Source of the DNA: Pseudomonadota bacterium
Lineage (GTDB): Bacteria; Pseudomonadota; Gammaproteobacteria; Steroidobacterales; Woeseiaceae
DNA length: 45,115 bases
Assembly: GCA_022574185.1 (NCBI GenBank)
Contig: JACZSM010000016.1
Span: 1-45,115 of the forward strand
Direction of reading: 5' to 3'
The number at the start of each line of letters is the position of its first letter. Positions within the stretch are counted from its first letter, which is position 1. The translations under genes were made by a program, and so were the position numbers. A model generated the notes under the pieces. It was not told the origin of the DNA. It was given only the letters and a program-made list of their open reading frames with translations, and did no database searches. Below, in pieces: positions 41,209 to 45,115 of this stretch.

Positions 41209-41595
41209 TTATGCGTGCGGGGTGAGGACTTTTTGCCGGTATTCGACGGGCGGCATGTCGTACCAGGACTTGAACGCTGTCGTGAACGAGCTGATGTTGG
41301 AATAACCCAGCAGCATCGCAACTTCAAGCGCTTGCAGACGCTCGTCACTGAGATAATTGACGGCGAGCACGGCGCGGACCTCGTGCAGCACTTTTTGATA
41401 GCTCGTCTGTTCGGCCCTGAGCCGACGTTGCAATGTCCGGCGACTGAGCTTCAGGGCCCGGCACGCCGAATCGGCGTTGGATTCGCCAGTGGCAAGCAGT
41501 TCGGCGAGCATGCGTTTCAATTGCGCGGCAATGCTGTCCTGCACATACAGAGACCTGAGATATTTTTCTGCTTGTTCTATGAGTTGGCCGTACAT
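41209..41595 (-). CDS. Stand-alone AraC-family DNA-binding domain
   Basis: A 128-residue protein made almost entirely of the double helix-turn-helix of AraC regulators: SADSACRALKLSRRTLQRRLRAE (first helix-turn-helix) and LGYSNISSFTTAFKSWYDMPPVEYRQ (second). Full-length relatives (about 330 residues) carry an N-terminal sensor domain that is absent here; an in-frame TAG lies six codons before the start, so it is not merely a mis-chosen start. It could be a remnant or a genuine small regulator. It is divergent from the beta-oxidation gene across 98 bp, which it may control. Confidence 0.8.
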   Translation of the reverse strand: MYGQLIEQAEKYLRSLYVQDSIAAQLKRMLAELLATGESNADSACRALKLSRRTLQRRLRAEQTSYQKVLHEVRAVLAVNYLSDERLQALEVAMLLGYSNISSFTTAFKSWYDMPPVEYRQKVLTPHA

Positions 41596-41693
41596 GGCCT
41601 GAGGATGCTACCAGAATTGCCGCGACAGTTTATTTAAATCAGGCTGTGCAGTAGCAATTAAGTAAACTGTCCCGAATTACTAAAGGGGCCTCC

Positions 41694-43799
41694 ATGAATT
41701 CACGCGTGAGCTACGAACTCGTCGAAACCGTCGGCGTTATCACGATTGATAACCCGCCCGTCAATGCATTGTCGCAGGCCGTGAGGGCCGGAATTCTCGA
41801 TGCTATTCGCGCCTCGCGGGCCGATGACTCGAAGGCGGTATTGATATGCTGTGCAGGCCGTACGTTTAGTGCGGGTGCGGACATCAGCGAATTCGGCAAG
41901 CCGCCTCAGGAGCCGTTCCTGCCCGACCTGCTCAACGAAATCGAAGCCTCGGATAAGCTCGTCGTGGCTGCATTGCACGGTACGGCATTGGGTGGCGGCT
42001 TCGAAACGGCTTTGGCTTGCCATTATCGAATTGCACTCGATAGCGCCAGCATAGGCCTGCCCGAAGTCAAACTCGGCCTGTTTCCTGGTGCCGGCGGTAC
42101 GCAACGTATTCCGCGGCTCGCCGGGGTCGCAGCGGCTGTGGACCTGATGGCAAGCGGCAAACCCATTACAGCGGCGCGAGCTGCCGAGCTCGGCCTGGTT
42201 GACAAGGTCGTGTCGGGCGAATTGCGCGAGGCCGCATTGGCCTACACAAATGAATTGCTGGCTGCCGGTGCTCCGGTTCGCCGGGTAAGTGAATTAGACG
42301 TCGATCCCGTCGACAGCAGTCTTTTCGACGAGCTCCGAACGACTCTCGCCAGGCGGGCGCGGGGACAGATTGCGCCGTTGAAAATGCTCGAGTCCGTGCA
42401 GGCGGCCTTGACCTTGCCTTTCGCCGAAGGCCTGGCGCAAGAGCGCGAACTGTTTTTAGAGCTGATGCGGGGGTCGCAGTCGAACGCGCTGCGGCATGTA
42501 TTTTTTGCCGAGCGTACAGCGGCGAAAATTCGAGGCTTGCCGCGAGAGACACCGCGCCGCGAGATCAAACAGGTCGGCATCATTGGCGGCGGCACGATGG
42601 GCGGCGGCATCGCGATGACTTTTGCCAATGCGGATTTTCCGGTAGTGATGCTGGAGATCAACGATGCGGCGCTGGCTCGCGGTTTGTCGATCGTCGATCG
42701 CAATTACGATGGCAGTGTCAAGCGTGGCAAACTTTCTGCGTCACAGGCCACGGCCTGCCGGGAATTGATTTCCGGTACGACGGACTATGCTGCGCTGGCC
42801 CAATGCGACCTGGTCATAGAGGCCGTTTTTGAAGACCCGAAGCTGAAGCAGGACATCTTCGCGCGGCTCGACAAGTGCTGTAAAGATGGCGCCATTCTTG
42901 CGACCAATACGTCTTACCAGGATGTCGACGAGATTGCGGCAGCGACCGATCGTCCCGAGGATGTGATCGGACTGCATTTCTTCAGTCCGGCTCATATCAT
43001 GAAATTGCTCGAGGTTGTGCGTGGTGAGAAGACGGCAGACGACGTGCTCGCGACCTGCATGGCGCTCGGCAAAAAGATTCGCAAAATTCCGGTGATGTCA
43101 GGCGTTTGTTACGGCTTTATCGGTAACCGCATGTTGCAGCCTTATTTTCGCGAGGGTCAGCTGTGTCTGATTGAAGGCAGTACACCCGAGCGTGTCGATG
43201 CTGCGATGCAGGAATGGGGCATGGCGATGGGACCCATCAGTGTCGGCGATCTTGCGGGCCTCGACGTGGGTTACAAGGCGCGCGAAGCGCTGGCGATTGA
43301 TGAACGCGGCGATCCGAAAAGCTTTCGTGTGTCGGATGCACTGGTCGAGATGGGCCGACTCGGTCAAAAAAGCGGCGCAGGATTCTATACATATGATGCC
43401 GAGACGCGCGTGAAGTCGTCGGATCCTGTTGTACTTGAAGTGATCGTTCAGGCGGCCAAAGCCCTCGATGTTGAACGACGCGAGATCGACGCGGACGAAA
43501 TCGTCGACCGTCTCATTTACTCACTCGTCAATGAGGGCCTCAGGGTCGTGGAGGAGGGCATTGCGCAACGACCCAGTGACATAGACGTCGTCTATGTTTA
43601 CGGCTATGGGTTTCCGGCATGGCGAGGCGGACCCATGCACTACGCCGACGCGGTGGGTCTCGACAAAGTGCTCGCACGCGTAACGGAGTTTCGTGATCGA
43701 TTCGGCGCCGCCAACTGGACGCCGGCGCCGTTGCTGCAGAAGCTCGCTGCTGAGGGCTCGACGATCGAAGCGTGGGCGGCCGCGGCCGCGAACGGATGA
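41694..43799 (+). CDS. FadB/FadJ-like enoyl-CoA hydratase/3-hydroxyacyl-CoA dehydrogenase
   Basis: A 701-residue two-domain beta-oxidation enzyme. Residues 1 to about 200 are an enoyl-CoA hydratase: FSAGADISEFG, GGGFETALAC and LPEVKLGLFPGAGGTQR, with the two catalytic Glu (GFE and PEV). After a linker, the NAD domain begins near residue 290 (VGIIGGGTMGGGIAMTFANA); HFFSPAHIMKLLEVVRG carries the catalytic His, and FIGNRML and YGFPAWRGGPMHYAD mark the two C-terminal helical domains. The N-terminal domain and length fit peroxisomal-type bifunctional enzymes and FadJ. It hydrates enoyl-CoA and oxidises the product, which suits the acyl-CoA made by the synthetase at 37905. No thiolase follows. AGGGG precedes the start. 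Confidence 0.93.
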   Translation: MNSRVSYELVETVGVITIDNPPVNALSQAVRAGILDAIRASRADDSKAVLICCAGRTFSAGADISEFGKPPQEPFLPDLLNEIEASDKLVVAALHGTALGGGFETALACHYRIALDSASIGLPEVKLGLFPGAGGTQRIPRLAGVAAAVDLMASGKPITAARAAELGLVDKVVSGELREAALAYTNELLAAGAPVRRVSELDVDPVDSSLFDELRTTLARRARGQIAPLKMLESVQAALTLPFAEGLAQERELFLELMRGSQSNALRHVFFAERTAAKIRGLPRETPRREIKQVGIIGGGTMGGGIAMTFANADFPVVMLEINDAALARGLSIVDRNYDGSVKRGKLSASQATACRELISGTTDYAALAQCDLVIEAVFEDPKLKQDIFARLDKCCKDGAILATNTSYQDVDEIAAATDRPEDVIGLHFFSPAHIMKLLEVVRGEKTADDVLATCMALGKKIRKIPVMSGVCYGFIGNRMLQPYFREGQLCLIEGSTPERVDAAMQEWGMAMGPISVGDLAGLDVGYKAREALAIDERGDPKSFRVSDALVEMGRLGQKSGAGFYTYDAETRVKSSDPVVLEVIVQAAKALDVERREIDADEIVDRLIYSLVNEGLRVVEEGIAQRPSDIDVVYVYGYGFPAWRGGPMHYADAVGLDKVLARVTEFRDRFGAANWTPAPLLQKLAAEGSTIEAWAAAAANG

Positions 43800-43817
43800 T
43801 GCGCTAGCCTGACCTGA

Positions 43818-43839
43818 CCTGGTGGTCGAACCACGCAGG
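43818..43839. terminator. Hairpin after the FadB/FadJ-like gene
   Basis: CCTG-GTGGT (43818-43826) pairs with ACCAC-G-CAGG (43830-43839) around a CGA loop, 20 bp after the stop. The bases that follow (GATTTGATGTTT) are only moderately T-rich, so termination is plausible rather than sure. A second small hairpin, AATCTGC/GCAGATT, lies at 43873-43892. Confidence 0.4.
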
Positions 43840-43923
43840 GATTTGATGTTTCTCCGCCTAAAGAATTCCTTGAATCTGCCGATAAGCAGATTGGTAAGCT
43901 ATTGATTTTATTGAGTTCAAAGA

Positions 43924-45115
43924 GTGAAGAAGCGAATCACCGTTCGTTCAATTCTGCTGATATTGCTGACTTTGCCGCAGCTGGCGATGGCGTTGGATGC
44001 GCAGGGCTCGGCCGCAGCGCCGTTTCGCAACTACTCGGTTCTTGACGGACTCACGCAGTCCGAGGTTTACGACATTGAGCAGGACCGGGCAGGTTACCTG
44101 TGGTTTACAACGGCGCGCGGTCTGAATCGTTATGACGGCAAGGACTTCGATCAATACACCATAGCCGATGGCCTGCCGACCAACTCGTTGACGGCGCTAC
44201 ACGTTGACTCGAATAACACACTCTGGGTTGGTGACGTCAAGGGTGGAATTACCGTTATCCAGGGTGCCCGCATCGTGCACGATATCAAGCCGATGGGTGA
44301 CCAGGACCAAGTGATCACGGCTATCGAGTCGGTCGGAGAACGGATTTTCGTCGTCGTAGAGGGCGCGGACATTCTCGAAATCAAGGCTCAGGACGAAGGA
44401 TTCCGCTTCGATGCGATTGCCGGTAGCGCAAGCATCGGCGCGACCAATCTCGTTGTTTCGACTAGTGCCGTGTGGGTTGCATCCACCACGGGTCTGTACC
44501 GGTTGGTGACAGATAGCGAGCCGCGACTCGTATTGCTTGCAGAGTCAATCAGGCACGTGAGTATCGATGCATTGGGAACGCTATGGGTGGTTGACGCCGA
44601 TGGACAGGTCGGCACCTGGCGCAACGGCGAGTTCGCCCCATATGTAAAGATCGAGACTGACGAGGAAATCATCGACATCGTGCCAGGCCACAATGGACGT
44701 ATCTGGGTTACGACGATGAGCGAACTCTTCAGTTTCAGAGGCGATGGACAGACATCGGGAGCCAGCAACGAACCCGTGCGCCGCTACTCTGGCCTGGACG
44801 AAATCACCTCGCTATTCGTCGATCGTGAGAACTCGTTGTGGCTCTCCAGCAAATCGCACCTGATCCGTTTCCTTGGTGATCGATTTCGTCACTATCGATT
44901 GCAGACGACCCCCGATTCCGAAACTGTGTGGTCCATCGCCGAGGATCATCATGGCCGCATGTGGTTTGGCACGCAGACGAAACTGCTATTGCGTCAGGCT
45001 GATGGGTCGCTGCTGGTCATTGGCGCCGACTACGGAATACCGGCCGGTGCCGTTCGCGACATCGTCGCCGATGGTGCGGGTGCACACGGCATGCAGGTTT
45101 TCGATCTGACGCGAT
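43924..45115 (+). CDS. Two-component-type beta-propeller sensor, 5' part
   Basis: Starting at GTG 43924, the frame is open without interruption to the window end (397 codons). Signal peptide: KKRITVRSILLILLTLPQLAMA. Then NYSVLDGLTQSEVYDIEQDRAGYLWFTTARGLNRYDGKDF, given here as landmarks: GLTQSEVYDI, GYLWFTTARGLNRYDG (about residues 55-75) and FHH-type repeats NTLWVGDVKGG, GTLWVVDADGQ, GRIWVTTMSEL, NSLWLSSKSHL and GRMWFGTQTKL at roughly 35-50-residue spacing. This is the Reg_prop propeller that forms the periplasmic sensor of hybrid histidine kinases, diguanylate cyclases or LuxR-type regulators. The output domain lies beyond the window, so the class is unknown. Confidence 0.85.
   Translation, partial: MKKRITVRSILLILLTLPQLAMALDAQGSAAAPFRNYSVLDGLTQSEVYDIEQDRAGYLWFTTARGLNRYDGKDFDQYTIADGLPTNSLTALHVDSNNTLWVGDVKGGITVIQGARIVHDIKPMGDQDQVITAIESVGERIFVVVEGADILEIKAQDEGFRFDAIAGSASIGATNLVVSTSAVWVASTTGLYRLVTDSEPRLVLLAESIRHVSIDALGTLWVVDADGQVGTWRNGEFAPYVKIETDEEIIDIVPGHNGRIWVTTMSELFSFRGDGQTSGASNEPVRRYSGLDEITSLFVDRENSLWLSSKSHLIRFLGDRFRHYRLQTTPDSETVWSIAEDHHGRMWFGTQTKLLLRQADGSLLVIGADYGIPAGAVRDIVADGAGAHGMQVFDLTR

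Noticed and set aside
1..45115. tRNA, rRNA or prophage genes
   Set aside because: None was recognised by eye in either strand; a covariance-model search was not possible here.

Overview
The window reads as two unrelated genome segments joined near position 8,570. The left part (1 to about 8,570) is visibly richer in G+C, has strongly GC-biased third codon positions and contains none of the dispersed repeats found on the right. Its genes (HemW-like protein, FTR1 iron permease, PPOX-fold protein, degenerate GGDEF membrane protein, small nitroreductase, universal stress protein, J-like protein, GGDEF-HD-GYP protein, AAA ATPase) suggest a high-GC, non-proteobacterial organism, possibly Chloroflexota; that assignment is inference. 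The right part (about 8,570 to 45,115) looks gammaproteobacterial: bacterioferritin with Bfd, a TonB-dependent receptor, Fur boxes, a glrK-qseG-glrR operon, a PrsR-type regulator of the PEP-CTERM/exosortase world, a PAS-GGDEF-EAL protein, a branched-chain amino-acid-type ABC transporter and a two-domain beta-oxidation enzyme. The junction lies inside one open frame whose N-terminal half is an AAA ATPase and whose C-terminal half is a phytanoyl-CoA dioxygenase-like enzyme. An assembly chimera is the simplest reading.

Left segment: 3' end of hemW (1-899); ftr1 on the minus strand with a promoter overlapped by a palindrome (1890-1903); PPOX-fold gene; degenerate GGDEF gene and nitroreductase gene, divergent around a 16-bp palindrome; uspA; about 480 bp with no convincing gene; a tiny J-domain-like gene without the HPD motif; a GGDEF-HD-GYP gene; and the AAA ATPase gene, cut by the junction.

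Right segment: PhyH-like enzyme; bfr and bfd, each with its own Fur box; an L-2-hydroxyglutarate oxidase gene damaged by a REP-type repeat insertion and a frameshift; a cyclic-di-GMP-I riboswitch (about 11,920-12,006) with an RBS-embedding hairpin in front of an Ig-like/FnIII lipoprotein gene; a Fur-boxed TonB receptor; prsR, tail to tail with the galE-glrK-qseG-glrR group; a gluzincin-like lipoprotein metalloprotease followed by a small lipoprotein; a PAS/GAF/GGDEF/EAL protein; an N-formylglutamate amidohydrolase-family protein with a GCS2-family ligase; a DUF4397-like lipoprotein; an aldehyde dehydrogenase; an overlapping livHMGF-acyl-CoA synthetase-livK operon; a stand-alone AraC DNA-binding domain; a FadB/FadJ-like enzyme; and the start of a beta-propeller sensor that runs off the end.

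Three themes link the right-hand genes. Iron: three similar Fur boxes at bfd, bfr and the TonB receptor. Cyclic di-GMP: a riboswitch-controlled surface lipoprotein and a bifunctional turnover enzyme. Carboxylic-acid or fatty-acid use: an import operon with its own acyl-CoA synthetase, next to a regulator fragment and a hydratase/dehydrogenase. A REP/BIME-like repeat family is scattered through this segment, mostly just after genes, and in two clear cases it supplies the stop codon.
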